The notes below the pieces were generated by a model, which worked only from the letters and a program-made list of their open reading frames with translations, had not been told where the DNA came from and ran no database searches. Below are positions 43,485 to 53,348 of a DNA stretch of 64,000 bases, piece after piece (positions within the stretch are counted from its first letter, which is position 1; the number at the start of each line of letters is the position of its first letter). Source of the DNA: an uncultured Paludibaculum sp. (lineage in GTDB: Bacteria > Acidobacteriota > Terriglobia > Bryobacterales > Bryobacteraceae); contig NZ_OY762269.1 in assembly GCF_963665245.1 (NCBI RefSeq), positions 1,612,001 to 1,676,000 on the forward strand, written 5' to 3'. The position numbers and the translations under genes are program-made.

Positions 43485-46400
43485 ATGAAGAACTCTTCTA
43501 GATTTATGCTGGCGCTCATGGTTCTCGCCATGCTCGTCGGCTGGTCCATGCCAGCATGGGCACAATCCCTTTACGGGTCGGTAGTCGGACAGGTCGAGGA
43601 TCCTTCGGGATCAGCGATTATTCAGGCGACCGCAACCCTGACAAACAAAGGTACAGGACAGGTCTATGAAGCCAAGGCAGATGAGGGTGGTCGTTTCCTG
43701 ATCGCCAACGTCCTGCCCGGTGACTATGACTTGAAAGTAACCGCCAACGGTTTCCGTACTCAAAACCGGACCGACATCCGTGTCTCGGCCGCAGCCGTGA
43801 CGCGTGCTGACGTCCGCATGGAAGTCGGTGCAGTTTCCGAACAGATCACGGTCGAGGCGTCGGCCACGGCGCTGCAGACGGACAAAGCCGATACGCATAC
43901 CGAGTTGAACGCGAAGCAGGTGTCAAATCTGCCGTTGCCGGGTTTCCGCAACTACCAGAGCCTGATCAACCTGGTGCCCGGCGCAACGCCGGCCAGTTTT
44001 CAAAATTCGATCACCGACTCACCGGGCCGCTCGCTAGCGACCAACATCAACGGAACGAACAAGAACAACAACGTGACTCGTATCGACGGCGCGGCCAGCG
44101 TGAACCTCTGGCTGCCGCACCATGCCGGCTATGTTATGCCGGCTGAGATGGTCGACACCGTAAACGTCACCACCGCCGCTGGCGACTCCGATCAGGGCAT
44201 GGCGGGCGGCGCAGCCGTCACCGTGCTGACCAAGTCGGGCACGAACCAGATTCACGGCAGCTTGTTCGAATACCACGACAATCAGAATCTGAAGGCTTTC
44301 AACTACTTCACGAAGGCGACGGCCACCAGTTCTGCGAGCGCTGCTGCACTCAAGAAGCCGCTCCGTATCTACAATAATTACGGCGGCACCATCGGTGGTC
44401 CCATCAAGAAGAACAAGCTGTTCTACTTCTATAGCTTTGACGGTACCCGTCAACGTGATGGCAACCAGGGCACCTACTCCGTTCCGACTGCCGCCATGAG
44501 GGCCGGCGATTTCAGCGCCATCAACACCACCATCTACGACCCGTTGACCGGATCTCCGGATGGCACGGGCCGCACCGCCTTTGCCGGCAACAAGATCCCG
44601 ACGTCTCGCATGAGCCCGGCAGCCCAGAAGATTCAGGGCTACTATCCGCTTCCGAACACGAATCTCACCGGTTATCAGGCGAACTACTTCGCGTCGGCGG
44701 TCCCGGCCTTCAACCGCGACTACAACGACATCAAGATCAACTACAACATGAGCGACAAGCAGCAGATCTTCGGCCACTACGGCATCATGAAAGCCTTGGT
44801 GGTTGGCAAGAACCTGTTTGGCGACGGTGTTGGCCCCGCCCCTGGCGCCGACCCCGGTACCGGCGATACCAAGGTGCAAAACATGTCCTTGGGCACCAAC
44901 CGGGTTATCACCAGCAACCTGCTATTCGACGGCGTCATCGGTTATCAGCGCCAGGATCAGACTGTTCAGGGCGTTGACTTTGGGAAGGATTTCTCGACGA
45001 CGCTGGGCATCCCCGGCATCGGCGGACCCGATCCGCGCCAGCAGGGCTTCCCGAACATCAGCATCAACGGCTACGACGGCTTTGGCGTTCCTGGCTGGAT
45101 GCCTCTGACTCGCGTTGAGGAAAATTACACTCTCAGCGCGAACGTGACATGGACAAAGGGCAAGCACAACTTCCGGTTTGGGTTCAACGGTGTCAACTAC
45201 CGCATGACCCACTGGCAGCCGGAACTCGGCGCCGGTCCTCGCGGTTCGTTCGATTTCACGGGCGGCCCGACATCAATTGCTGGTGGCTCCACGAACAATT
45301 TCAATGGCTATAGCTCTTTCCTGCTCGGCCAGTCGAACAGCGTCCAGAAGAGTTTCCAGTACATCACCATGACGCCGCGCGAGTTCCAGTTCAGTTGGTA
45401 CGCGCAGGATCGATGGCAGATCAGCCGCAAGCTGACCATGACTCTTGGTCTGCGTTATGAACTATATCCGTTGATGACTCGCGCCACCGGCAAGGGCATC
45501 GAACGGCTGGACCCAGAGACCAACCTGGTCTATCTCGGCGGTCGCGGCAATAATCCCACCGGCGTGGGTGTGACAGTAAGCCACAAGCTCATCTCCCCCA
45601 CCATGGGCATTGCCTATCGTCTCGACGACAAGACGGTGATCCGCACCGGCTATGGCATCAACTTCGATCCCCTGCCGTTCTCCCGGCCGCTGCGCGGCTT
45701 CTATCCTCTGACAATCAACATCGCGTCCACCGCCTCGGGGAGCGAAGTGGCTGGCAGCTTGGAACAGGGCATTCCCGCCACTCCTCTGCCAGATCTGAGC
45801 TCGGGCGTGTTGACTCTGCCTAAGAATGCCGACATGCGCAGCCCGTACCTGGGCCAGATCCACCGTGGCTACACCCAATCGTGGAATTTCACGATCGAAC
45901 GTAAGCTGCCTCAGGACATCCTGACGACTGTCGCTTATGTGGGCACCTCCTCGGTGCACCTCCTGGCTGACCGCAACATCAATTCCGGTGTTCCCGGCCC
46001 CTCGGCTGGTGCGGCTTCTCGTCAACCGTACTACGACAAATTTGGCCGCAACCTCGCCACCAACATGTGGGATGGTTACCTGAGCTCCAACTACCATTCG
46101 CTGCAAACCAGCGTTCGGAAGTCGTTGTCGAAAGGCCTGATGCTCCAGGGTGCCTACACGTGGTCCAAAGCCATCAACATGACCGATGAAGATGGCTGGG
46201 CCAGTGTCGGCTGGAACTGGGGCCCGGCCTTCCGGCGCAACCGCGCTGCTGCCGGCTATGATCGTACCCACGTCCTGCAGATGGGCTGGGTCTACGAACT
46301 GCCGATGGGCAAGGGCAAGCAGTTTGTCACCAGCGGCGTCGGCGCGATGATCCTCGGCGGCTGGTCGGTGAATGGTGTGATGTCCAACTACACGGGCACG

Positions 46401-46817
46401 CCGTTCACGGTGTCCGGCTCCGGAGGCGCCTTGAACGCCGCCGGCAATACCGCGACGGCCGATCAGGTTGGTCCCGCCAACCGCATCGGTGCAATCGGCG
46501 CGGGTTCGACCTACTACAACACGTCCGCTTTCGCCAATGTGACAACCGCCTCGACCGGCGGTGTGTACCGCTTTGGTACCGCGGGCCGTAACATCCTGCG
46601 TAACCCCGGTGTCTGGAATACCGACCTAATGATCAACCGAACCTTCCAGATCACCGAACGGATCAGCACTGCCTTCCGCGCCGAATTCTACAACCTGCCG
46701 AACACCTCCCACTTTGGTGGTGTATCCAGCGGTGACGTGACCAACGGCAACTTCATGCGGATCCTGAGCTCCTCTGGCGAACGCCAGGTGCGCTTCGGCC
46801 TGCGTCTCGGATTCTAA
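43485..46817 (+). CDS. Oar-like TonB-dependent receptor with carboxypeptidase-regulatory domain
   Basis: 1110 residues. Signal peptide (LALMVLAMLVGWSMPAWAQS), CarboxypepD_reg-like domain at about 30-115 (GSVVGQVEDPSGSAIIQA, DYDLKVTANGFRTQNRTDI), plug with the Oar signatures (LPLPGFRNYQSLINLVPG, LTKSGTNQIHGSLFEYHDN), then a large barrel ending GLRLGF. The Oar family is abundant in acidobacteria and is thought to import or bind large substrates such as polysaccharide or peptides. It stands alone; a terminator follows. Confidence 0.93.
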   Translation: MKNSSRFMLALMVLAMLVGWSMPAWAQSLYGSVVGQVEDPSGSAIIQATATLTNKGTGQVYEAKADEGGRFLIANVLPGDYDLKVTANGFRTQNRTDIRVSAAAVTRADVRMEVGAVSEQITVEASATALQTDKADTHTELNAKQVSNLPLPGFRNYQSLINLVPGATPASFQNSITDSPGRSLATNINGTNKNNNVTRIDGAASVNLWLPHHAGYVMPAEMVDTVNVTTAAGDSDQGMAGGAAVTVLTKSGTNQIHGSLFEYHDNQNLKAFNYFTKATATSSASAAALKKPLRIYNNYGGTIGGPIKKNKLFYFYSFDGTRQRDGNQGTYSVPTAAMRAGDFSAINTTIYDPLTGSPDGTGRTAFAGNKIPTSRMSPAAQKIQGYYPLPNTNLTGYQANYFASAVPAFNRDYNDIKINYNMSDKQQIFGHYGIMKALVVGKNLFGDGVGPAPGADPGTGDTKVQNMSLGTNRVITSNLLFDGVIGYQRQDQTVQGVDFGKDFSTTLGIPGIGGPDPRQQGFPNISINGYDGFGVPGWMPLTRVEENYTLSANVTWTKGKHNFRFGFNGVNYRMTHWQPELGAGPRGSFDFTGGPTSIAGGSTNNFNGYSSFLLGQSNSVQKSFQYITMTPREFQFSWYAQDRWQISRKLTMTLGLRYELYPLMTRATGKGIERLDPETNLVYLGGRGNNPTGVGVTVSHKLISPTMGIAYRLDDKTVIRTGYGINFDPLPFSRPLRGFYPLTINIASTASGSEVAGSLEQGIPATPLPDLSSGVLTLPKNADMRSPYLGQIHRGYTQSWNFTIERKLPQDILTTVAYVGTSSVHLLADRNINSGVPGPSAGAASRQPYYDKFGRNLATNMWDGYLSSNYHSLQTSVRKSLSKGLMLQGAYTWSKAINMTDEDGWASVGWNWGPAFRRNRAAAGYDRTHVLQMGWVYELPMGKGKQFVTSGVGAMILGGWSVNGVMSNYTGTPFTVSGSGGALNAAGNTATADQVGPANRIGAIGAGSTYYNTSAFANVTTASTGGVYRFGTAGRNILRNPGVWNTDLMINRTFQITERISTAFRAEFYNLPNTSHFGGVSSGDVTNGNFMRILSSSGERQVRFGLRLGF

Positions 46818-46839
46818 ACAGATTCGAGTCTGAACATCG

Positions 46840-46874
46840 AATGGCGGTGGAGCCCAACCGGCTTCACCGCCATT
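46840..46874 (+). terminator. Terminator-like hairpin after the Oar gene
   Basis: AATGGCGGTGGAGCC (46840-46854) pairs with GGCTTCACCGCCATT (46860-46874) over 15 positions with one G-T wobble and a 5-nt loop. It begins 23 nt after the stop. No long T-tract follows, so it may be Rho-assisted. Confidence 0.7.
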
Positions 46875-46900
46875 TCCGCGTTTGGAGGGATCCTTTCCGC

Positions 46901-46930
46901 TTGACATAGGGGGTGGGGGTATATAGGATA
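46901..46930 (+). promoter_or_regulatory. Copper-operon promoter with CsoR-like operator
   Basis: Perfect TTGACA (46901-46906), 17-bp spacer, TAGGAT (46924-46929). The spacer (TAGGGGGTGGGGGTATA, 46907-46923) is G-rich and overlaps the -35/-10 interval, the position where CsoR operators with G/C tracts flanked by ATA/TAT sit in other bacteria. The predicted start site lies about 16 nt before the copZ ATG at 46952. The csoR gene is the last of this operon (autoregulation by inference). Confidence 0.6.
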
Positions 46931-46951
46931 GGGGCAGAGGGTATATTGAAT

Positions 46952-47161
46952 ATGGCTCAGACACTCAAGCTCGCCATCGACGGCATGCACTGCGGATCCT
47001 GCGTCAACCGTGTCACGCTCGCCCTGAAGAAGGTCGACGGCGTCGACGTGAAGCAGGTGGCCGTTGGGTCGGCCGAAGTGGAGTACGACGAAACCAAGGC
47101 GGAGCCAGCCGAGATCGTTGAGTCCGTCAACAAGATCGGCTTCTCGGCCAGGCAGAGTTGA
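46952..47161 (+). CDS. copZ: Copper chaperone, heavy-metal-associated domain (CopZ-like)
   Basis: 69 residues from ATG 46952; an upstream in-frame ATG at 46913 falls inside the promoter spacer and is rejected. The metal loop GMHCGSC (11-17) and the ferredoxin-like fold signature (VTLALKKVDGVDVKQV) are typical. It binds Cu(I) in the cytoplasm and delivers it to the ATPase encoded 1 nt downstream. Confidence 0.93.
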   Translation: MAQTLKLAIDGMHCGSCVNRVTLALKKVDGVDVKQVAVGSAEVEYDETKAEPAEIVESVNKIGFSARQS

Positions 47162-47162
47162 T

Positions 47163-49316
47163 ATGTCCGCCACGGCGGTGGAAACGAAACTGACCTTTCC
47201 GGTGCGCGGCATGACGTGCGCGGCCTGCCAGTCGTTCGTCCAGAAGACACTGCAGGAACAGCCCGGTGTGCGGCAGGCCACTGTCAACCTGATGCTCCAC
47301 AACGCCACGGTGGACTTTGATCCTGCCTCCGTCACGCCCGAGGCACTGGTGGCGGCAGTCAACGATACCGGGTATGAAGCGGCACTGCCCGTGGCACGCC
47401 GCTCCATCGCGGACGAGCAACTCGAGCGCGACCGTGAGGCCGAAGCCGAGTATTGCGGGCTGCGCCTGCGGGCCGCGGTGAGTCTGGGTGTGGGCGCGTT
47501 GCTCATGGCGTCGATGCCATTTCTGCACAGGCTCCCGCACGGAGTGATGAATGCCGCGCAGGCGGCCGTCAGCCTCTTTGTGATGATCTGGGGCGGGCAT
47601 CGCTTCTATCGCAAGGCTTGGGCTGCCTTGCGCCACAAGACTTCCGATATGAACACGTTGATCGCCCTGGGTACAGGGTCGGCATTTCTCTACTCCGTAT
47701 TCTCGCCGCACGATGTCTACTACGAGGCTGTGGTGTTTATCCTGGCGCTGGTCCTGGTCGGCAATACGCTGGAGGCTCGCGCCAAGCGGAAGACCGCCGC
47801 GGCTCTGCAGGCACTGGCCACGCTGCAACCCGCCACGGCCCGCGTCGAGCGTCTGGGGCAGGAGGTCGAGCTCGCGATCGAAGATCTGGAGGAAGGCGAC
47901 ATTCTCATCGCCCGCCCCGGTGAACGCATCGCCGCCGATGGTGTTGTGGTGGATGGCGCCAGCAGTGTAGATGAGTCGATGCTGACGGGGGAACCGATCC
48001 CTGTCGAGAAAGTGGCCGGCGAGAAGGTCATCGGAGGCACACTGAACAAGCAGGGCCGGTTGCGCTATCGAGCTACGGCTCTGGGCTCTGAGACGGTGTT
48101 GGAGCAGGTCCTGCGCCTGTTGCGCGATGCGCAGGGCGAGAAGGCCCCCATGCAGCGCCTGGCCGATCGTGTCAGCGCCATCTTTGTACCTGTGGTCGTA
48201 CTGATCGCCTTGGCCACCATGGGGGCGTGGTATTTTGCGGCCGGACGACCCGCCGCCAGTGCCTTTGCCGCGGCTGTGGCGGTGCTGATCATCGCCTGCC
48301 CGTGCGCCATGGGCCTGGCCGTGCCCGCCGCGATCATGGTGGCCACCGGACGCGCCGCAGGATCGGGGTTGCTTTTCAAGGGTGGAGAGGCGATTGAGAG
48401 GCTCGACAAAGTCGACACCATCGTCTTCGACAAGACCGGAACGCTGACGGAAGGGCATCCCGAGGTTGTGGCCTATGAGCCGGTGATGACGCCCGATCCG
48501 CTGCCTCTCATCGCCGCGCTGGAGCATGCGAGTGAACATCCCTTGGCGCAGGCCGTGGTTCGCTTTGCCGGAGGCGGCGCCCTCGGTGTCTCCGGTTTCC
48601 AGGCCCTGCCGGGCATGGGCGCCGAAGGAACCGTTGACGGTCATCCGGTGGTGATCGGGCGCCGGTCGCTGTTACTTGAGCGTGGCATCACCGTGCCCGA
48701 CGAAGGAGATCATGCCGCCCAGGGCCACACGACTCTTTGGGCCGCCGTGGATGGCCGATTCGCGGCTTTGTTCGCGCTGGCCGACAAGCCAAGAGTGGAA
48801 GCCAAGGCCGTTCTCGGGGAACTGAAGAGTATGGGCTTACGGCTGCTCATGGTCACTGGAGACCAGGAGCCCGCCGCACGCGCCGTCGCCCAGGCCGTGG
48901 GCATCGACGAAGTGATCGCCGGCGTGCTGCCGGAAGGCAAGCTTAAAGTGTTGCGGCAGTTACAGTCGGAGGGCCGCCACGTGGCCATGGTCGGTGACGG
49001 TATCAACGACGCCCCGGCACTGGCCGCTGCCGCCGGCATCGCGATGGCTTCTGGCGCCGATGTGGCCATGGCCGCCGCCGATGTCACCCTCATGCGCGAA
49101 GGGCTGCATATGGTCCCATCGGCCTTGCGGCTGGCTCGCGCAACCGTCCGCACGATGCGCCAGAACCTCTTTTGGGCGTTGGTCTACAATGCCGTCTCGA
49201 TCCCCGTGGCCGCGTTCGGCCTGTTGAATCCGGTGCTCGCCAGCGCCGCCATGAGTCTGAGTTCTGTAAGCGTCCTTACAAATAGCCTGCGTCTCGCCAG
49301 GAGTAAATCCGCATGA
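47163..49316 (+). CDS. copA: Copper-translocating P1B-type ATPase
   Basis: 717 residues from ATG 47163. One N-terminal heavy-metal domain (GMTCAAC, 16-22), eight membrane helices, Cu(I) site C379-P-C381, phosphorylation site D423 in DKTGTLTEG, the SEHPLAQAV block and the hinge GDGINDAPAL (611-620). It exports Cu(I) (or Ag(I)) across the inner membrane. Start codon comes directly after the copZ stop and its own stop overlaps csoR (ATGA), so the three genes are one unit. Confidence 0.97.
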   Translation: MSATAVETKLTFPVRGMTCAACQSFVQKTLQEQPGVRQATVNLMLHNATVDFDPASVTPEALVAAVNDTGYEAALPVARRSIADEQLERDREAEAEYCGLRLRAAVSLGVGALLMASMPFLHRLPHGVMNAAQAAVSLFVMIWGGHRFYRKAWAALRHKTSDMNTLIALGTGSAFLYSVFSPHDVYYEAVVFILALVLVGNTLEARAKRKTAAALQALATLQPATARVERLGQEVELAIEDLEEGDILIARPGERIAADGVVVDGASSVDESMLTGEPIPVEKVAGEKVIGGTLNKQGRLRYRATALGSETVLEQVLRLLRDAQGEKAPMQRLADRVSAIFVPVVVLIALATMGAWYFAAGRPAASAFAAAVAVLIIACPCAMGLAVPAAIMVATGRAAGSGLLFKGGEAIERLDKVDTIVFDKTGTLTEGHPEVVAYEPVMTPDPLPLIAALEHASEHPLAQAVVRFAGGGALGVSGFQALPGMGAEGTVDGHPVVIGRRSLLLERGITVPDEGDHAAQGHTTLWAAVDGRFAALFALADKPRVEAKAVLGELKSMGLRLLMVTGDQEPAARAVAQAVGIDEVIAGVLPEGKLKVLRQLQSEGRHVAMVGDGINDAPALAAAAGIAMASGADVAMAAADVTLMREGLHMVPSALRLARATVRTMRQNLFWALVYNAVSIPVAAFGLLNPVLASAAMSLSSVSVLTNSLRLARSKSA

Positions 49317-49561
49317 ACTGCGACACCAAGAAGTCAACCATCCAACGCCTGCGCCGCATCGAGGGGCAGGTCCGCGGCCTTCAGAAGATGGTGGAGGAGG
49401 ACCGCCCGTGCGCCGAGATCATCAATCAGGTGGCTTCCGTGGAGCAAGCCCTCTCGGGCGTGTCCAAGGTGCTGCTCACCAGCCACCTACAGCACTGCGC
49501 GCAACATGATCCCAATGCCATTGACGACGTCGTGCAACTCATCACGCGCCACTGGCGCTGA
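49313..49561 (+). CDS. csoR: CsoR-family copper-sensing repressor
   Basis: 82 residues. The X-Y-Z copper triad is exact: C33, H58 and C62 (equivalent to Cys36, His61, Cys65 in the Mycobacterium protein; spacing 25 and 4). This separates it from the FrmR and RcnR groups. N-terminal IQRLRRIEGQVRGLQKMVEED is the helical tetramer core. It should repress the copZ-copA-csoR promoter until Cu(I) is bound. Confidence 0.95.
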   Translation: MNCDTKKSTIQRLRRIEGQVRGLQKMVEEDRPCAEIINQVASVEQALSGVSKVLLTSHLQHCAQHDPNAIDDVVQLITRHWR

Positions 49562-49564
49562 TCG

Positions 49565-50569
49565 TTATTCGCCGATCACGAGTAGATGGAACGAATCCGG
49601 CAGCGCTATCGGCCGCGGGTGCGGTTGTTGCTCCGTGGCAGCCGGCACGGGGCCAAAGCGGGCCGTGGGCGAGTACAACCGATGGCTGTCTGGATCCAGG
49701 GTGATGGTGCGCGCACCCCTCTCGGTTGGCACAGTGGCCGCCACGCGATAACCCGCTCCTGCTTCCGCCACAACGGTGAAGGTGCCCGACCCGTTGGAGC
49801 TAAAGGCCAAGCTGCGCGCCGGGTCGAAGGCGACACCATCGGAACCCTCGCCGATGGGCAGCTTGGCGATTACCTTGCCCGACGCGATATCAGAAACCAC
49901 CATCACCGAATTTCCGCAGACCGAAAATAGACGCAGTCTCTTTGGATCCAGCGCCAGACCTGAAGGCTCCTCGCAGCCGGTGAGCGGATAGCGGCGCGTC
50001 ACCGTTGCCTTGGCCGTATTCATCTCAACGATCTCGCTGGTGTCCTCGATGTTCACCCATAACTTCCCGTGTCCGTCGACAACGGAGAACTCCGGTTTGC
50101 CACCCAGAGGCACGGTAGCCAGCACCTTGCCGCTGGCCGGGTCGATCACCGTCGAGTCCTTCGACCGGCCATTGAAGGTGAACAGACGACCGGAGGATGG
50201 GTCGAAGATGATGGAATCGGGGTTCTGGCCGGTGGCAATTCGATCCAGCGGTTTCAGCGTCCGGTAATCGAATACCTGGACGTGGTTCGCCTGGCCGCAG
50301 CTGATGAACCCCTTCTGCAGGGCGGGCGCCAGGGCGACGCCATGCACACCGGGCGTATCCGGGATGTCAGCGGTCTTCCTGCCGGTTTTCAGGTCAACCA
50401 CCGCGACATGCGTACCGTGAGAGACGAACAGCCTGTGTCCTTCGCTGTCGACAGTGAGGTAGTCCCAACTACCTTCACTGCCGATCGGGATCCGCTCCAG
50501 TATGCGGTAGCTCGCCGCATTCAGGTAGCCACCCGCCGCGAAGAATACCAGCAGCGCCAGGGCTCTCAC
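49565..50569 (-). CDS. YVTN-repeat beta-propeller protein, exported
   Basis: 334 residues from GTG 50569, which places a signal peptide (ALALLVFFAAGGYLNA) at the N-terminus; an upstream frame to 50641 adds only polar residues. The rest is 40-residue YVTN-type repeats (VDSEGHRLFVSHGTHVAVVDLKTG, FDPSSGRLFTFNGRSKDSTVIDPASG), folding as a seven-blade propeller. No catalytic motif. Extracytoplasmic binding protein of unknown partner. It is convergent with csoR (3 nt between the stops). Confidence 0.85.
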   Translation of the reverse strand: MRALALLVFFAAGGYLNAASYRILERIPIGSEGSWDYLTVDSEGHRLFVSHGTHVAVVDLKTGRKTADIPDTPGVHGVALAPALQKGFISCGQANHVQVFDYRTLKPLDRIATGQNPDSIIFDPSSGRLFTFNGRSKDSTVIDPASGKVLATVPLGGKPEFSVVDGHGKLWVNIEDTSEIVEMNTAKATVTRRYPLTGCEEPSGLALDPKRLRLFSVCGNSVMVVSDIASGKVIAKLPIGEGSDGVAFDPARSLAFSSNGSGTFTVVAEAGAGYRVAATVPTERGARTITLDPDSHRLYSPTARFGPVPAATEQQPHPRPIALPDSFHLLVIGE

Positions 50570-50705
50570 GGGTGCTGCCTCTCCGACGGATGCACGCCAT
50601 GGTCTTGTCCGCACACCTGACGATCGCAGGATCCTGGCCACGGCGCAATCCCATCAAGAGACGGCCACGTCAGCGCTCACTTTCGAGCTGCTTCATCAAA
50701 CATGT

Positions 50706-53348
50706 CTACTCCATCCGCAACGCCCGCAGCGGATCCAGCCGCGACGCCCGCCATGCCGGCGCTGCGCTGGCCACGAAGGAGACTACCGCCAGCAGGAGGA
50801 CCACGCCTGCGAACACGACGGAGTCGAACGGGCTGACTCCGTAGAGCATCGATTGCAGCAGGCGGGCCCCGGCGAGGCTCCCAGCTAAGCCAATAACTAG
50901 GCCGGTGGCCGCTGGCCGCAACCCATCCAGCAGCACAAGGCCCAACACCTGCTGCCGGCCGGCGCCAAGAGCGACCCGGATCCCAATCTCGCCGCTGCGT
51001 TGCGCAACCAGGTACGAGAGCACGCCATACAACCCGACGCTGGCCAGCAAAAGAGAGAGGAGCGCGAAGGCAAGTACCAACATTGCGTTGAAGCTTGCAT
51101 CGGTGGTCGACTGGCCAATGATCTGCTGCATCGTGAGCACGTCGGAAACCGGCAAGTTCGGGTCCATCTGTGTCACCAGTTTCTGCACGGGCAGCGCCAG
51201 GCTCTCCACGTTGCGTCGCGCGCGGATGACCAGCGTGACCACCCGGTTGTCGCCCTCCGCGTCTCCGTAGACCGGGAAAAACATCATCGACCGGGCGTCC
51301 GCGCCCAGGTGGTGCCGGGTGTTGCCCACCACCCCGACAATCTCGTAGTCCTTGTACTGATCCGGTGCCGAGTAGTCCAGGAAACGTAGGTGCTTGCCCA
51401 GCGGATCCTCACCCGGAAAGTGCTGGGTGGCCATGCGCTCACTGATCATCACCACCCGTGTCTTGTTGGTGCGTTCATCGTCGCGGAAATAGCGACCCTT
51501 TTTCAGGGGAATCCGCATCGTCCGAAAATACGCTGGCTCAACGGAGCGGAACAGCGCGAAGACGTGATCGCCTGGCGGCAGGGGAGGGTGCTCGGGGATC
51601 GTGAACATGTTGTCACCCCAATAGCCGGCGCCAGGCACGATGGAAACAAGCGAAGCTGCTTCAACGCCGGGCACCTGCCGTACGCGGCTCACTAGCGATT
51701 CGTGGAAGGCGGTCACCCTGCCCGCGTCCGCATAGGCCGACGTCGGCAGTGCGTAGCGCATGGTCAGGATGTTGTTTGTCTGGCATCCAAGCTCCGCGCC
51801 GCGCAGCCGCAGAAATCCCTTCAACAGTAAGCCGGCGCCCACCAGCAGCATCACTGTCAGCGCCACTTCCATGGCGAGCAGCGACTTCCGCAGAGTTGTG
51901 CGCGAACGGCTTACGCCCATGGACCGCGAGGCGTCCTTCAGCGCATCAATCACCCTCTCACTGGTGGCAGAGAGCGCCGGCAGCAGGCCTGCGATCACCC
52001 CTGTGAACGCTGTGATACCCACGACGAACAGGATTACGGGAATATCCACCGTGATGGCGTTAATCTGCGGTAGGTCCTTCCGTTCCGATTGCAGCCACGC
52101 CGTTGCCCAACTGCTCAGCATGAGCCCCAACGCGCCGCCTGCGCCACAGATTACCAGGCTTTCCATCATGTGTTCTCGCAGCAGACGCCAACGCGTGCCG
52201 CCCAGCGCCGCCCGGATCGCCACCTCCCGCCGCCGCGAGGCCGTCCGTGCCACCAGCAGGCTCGCCACGTTTAGGCACGCAATCAGCAGGACGCAGCCCA
52301 CGGCCGCCAACAGAACATAGAGAGGCCGCTTGAACTCCCCAGAAAGGTCTTCGAGCAATGGGCGCATGACGGCGCCACTCGATACCGGGAGGTTCAAATA
52401 CTGGTCATGGATGCGCTCCTGTAGCGTGTCCACTTCCTGAATCGCCGACTGTGGCGCGACGTCTCTCCTGAAGCGAGCAATCACCGACGAAGTGTGGTTG
52501 CTGTGGCTCTCAGCATCTTCCCGCGACACAACGTGGAAGTAAGGCACCCAGAGTTGGTTCCGCACATCGGGGTAGACGAACCACTTCGGCAGCACACCGA
52601 TGATCGTGTACGACTTCGCATCGAGCAGGATCGTCTTTCCGACGATACCTGGATCCGCGCCGAAGCGGCGCTCGAATAGGCTCCAGCTCAGCATGGTCGT
52701 TGGCGCCGACTCCAGGCGGTCGTCGCCGGCTGTGAATCCACGGCCCAACGCGGGCTGCACGCCCAAAGTGGATAGCAGGCGCCACGAGCCTGCCGCTGCG
52801 TTCACCACTTCGGGAAGTTGGTTGCCTTGACCGGAAAGGTTGTAGCGCTGGCCGCGCCAGATCGCCATGCTTTCAAAGCCATGAGTCTCCCTCTCCCACG
52901 ACCGGAAATCGCCGGCAGCCACAACGTTGTAGCCGGTCTTTCCTGGGCCGCTGCGGGCGTAAATCGACACCAGCTGTTCCGATTCCGGAAAGGGTAGCGG
53001 CTTCAACAGGACCGACCGAACCACAGTGAACAACGACGAATTTGCCCCAATGCCCAGCGCCATGACCAGGATCGCGATGGCCGCGAAAAATGGAGTCCGC
53101 GAGAGAGTGCGCACTGCATAGCGCAGGTCCCGCCATAGTGAGTCGATCAGGGTCAATGTGTTCATCTGGTAAAGGTCTTCCCGAATCCGTGTTGGATTGC
53201 CCAGCCGTAGATAGGCCTGCCGCCGTGCCTCGTCCCTATTCATTCCCTGTGCGACGTTGAGGTCCGCGAGGTGATCGACATGCGCCTCGATCTCTTTTCT
53301 GCGTTCCTCGTCCCACTGCTCGCGCCGGAAGAACCTGCCGAGTGCCAT
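50706..53348 (-). CDS. FtsX/MacB-like permease, acidobacterial duplicated orphan permease (ADOP) family
   Basis: 880 residues. N-terminal helical domain (FRREQWDEERRKEIEAHVDHLADLN) then eight predicted membrane helices in two halves with the MacB periplasmic core (PLPFPESEQLVSIYARSG) and FtsX domains (SEGVIGIRVALGA-like blocks). It lacks an ATPase partner here. This family (TIGR03434) is highly expanded in Solibacter and paired with a PadR regulator, as found directly upstream. Its ATG overlaps the PadR stop (TGATG). Confidence 0.93.
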   Translation of the reverse strand: MALGRFFRREQWDEERRKEIEAHVDHLADLNVAQGMNRDEARRQAYLRLGNPTRIREDLYQMNTLTLIDSLWRDLRYAVRTLSRTPFFAAIAILVMALGIGANSSLFTVVRSVLLKPLPFPESEQLVSIYARSGPGKTGYNVVAAGDFRSWERETHGFESMAIWRGQRYNLSGQGNQLPEVVNAAAGSWRLLSTLGVQPALGRGFTAGDDRLESAPTTMLSWSLFERRFGADPGIVGKTILLDAKSYTIIGVLPKWFVYPDVRNQLWVPYFHVVSREDAESHSNHTSSVIARFRRDVAPQSAIQEVDTLQERIHDQYLNLPVSSGAVMRPLLEDLSGEFKRPLYVLLAAVGCVLLIACLNVASLLVARTASRRREVAIRAALGGTRWRLLREHMMESLVICGAGGALGLMLSSWATAWLQSERKDLPQINAITVDIPVILFVVGITAFTGVIAGLLPALSATSERVIDALKDASRSMGVSRSRTTLRKSLLAMEVALTVMLLVGAGLLLKGFLRLRGAELGCQTNNILTMRYALPTSAYADAGRVTAFHESLVSRVRQVPGVEAASLVSIVPGAGYWGDNMFTIPEHPPLPPGDHVFALFRSVEPAYFRTMRIPLKKGRYFRDDERTNKTRVVMISERMATQHFPGEDPLGKHLRFLDYSAPDQYKDYEIVGVVGNTRHHLGADARSMMFFPVYGDAEGDNRVVTLVIRARRNVESLALPVQKLVTQMDPNLPVSDVLTMQQIIGQSTTDASFNAMLVLAFALLSLLLASVGLYGVLSYLVAQRSGEIGIRVALGAGRQQVLGLVLLDGLRPAATGLVIGLAGSLAGARLLQSMLYGVSPFDSVVFAGVVLLLAVVSFVASAAPAWRASRLDPLRALRME

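Noticed and set aside
46913..46951. Upstream start for copZ at 46913
   Set aside because: It falls inside the spacer of the TTGACA/TAGGAT promoter and adds residues absent from the CopZ family.
49559..49578. Hairpin TGATCG/CGATCA after csoR as terminator
   Set aside because: Only 6 bp with an 8-nt loop, no T-tract, and it overlaps the coding end of the convergent gene.
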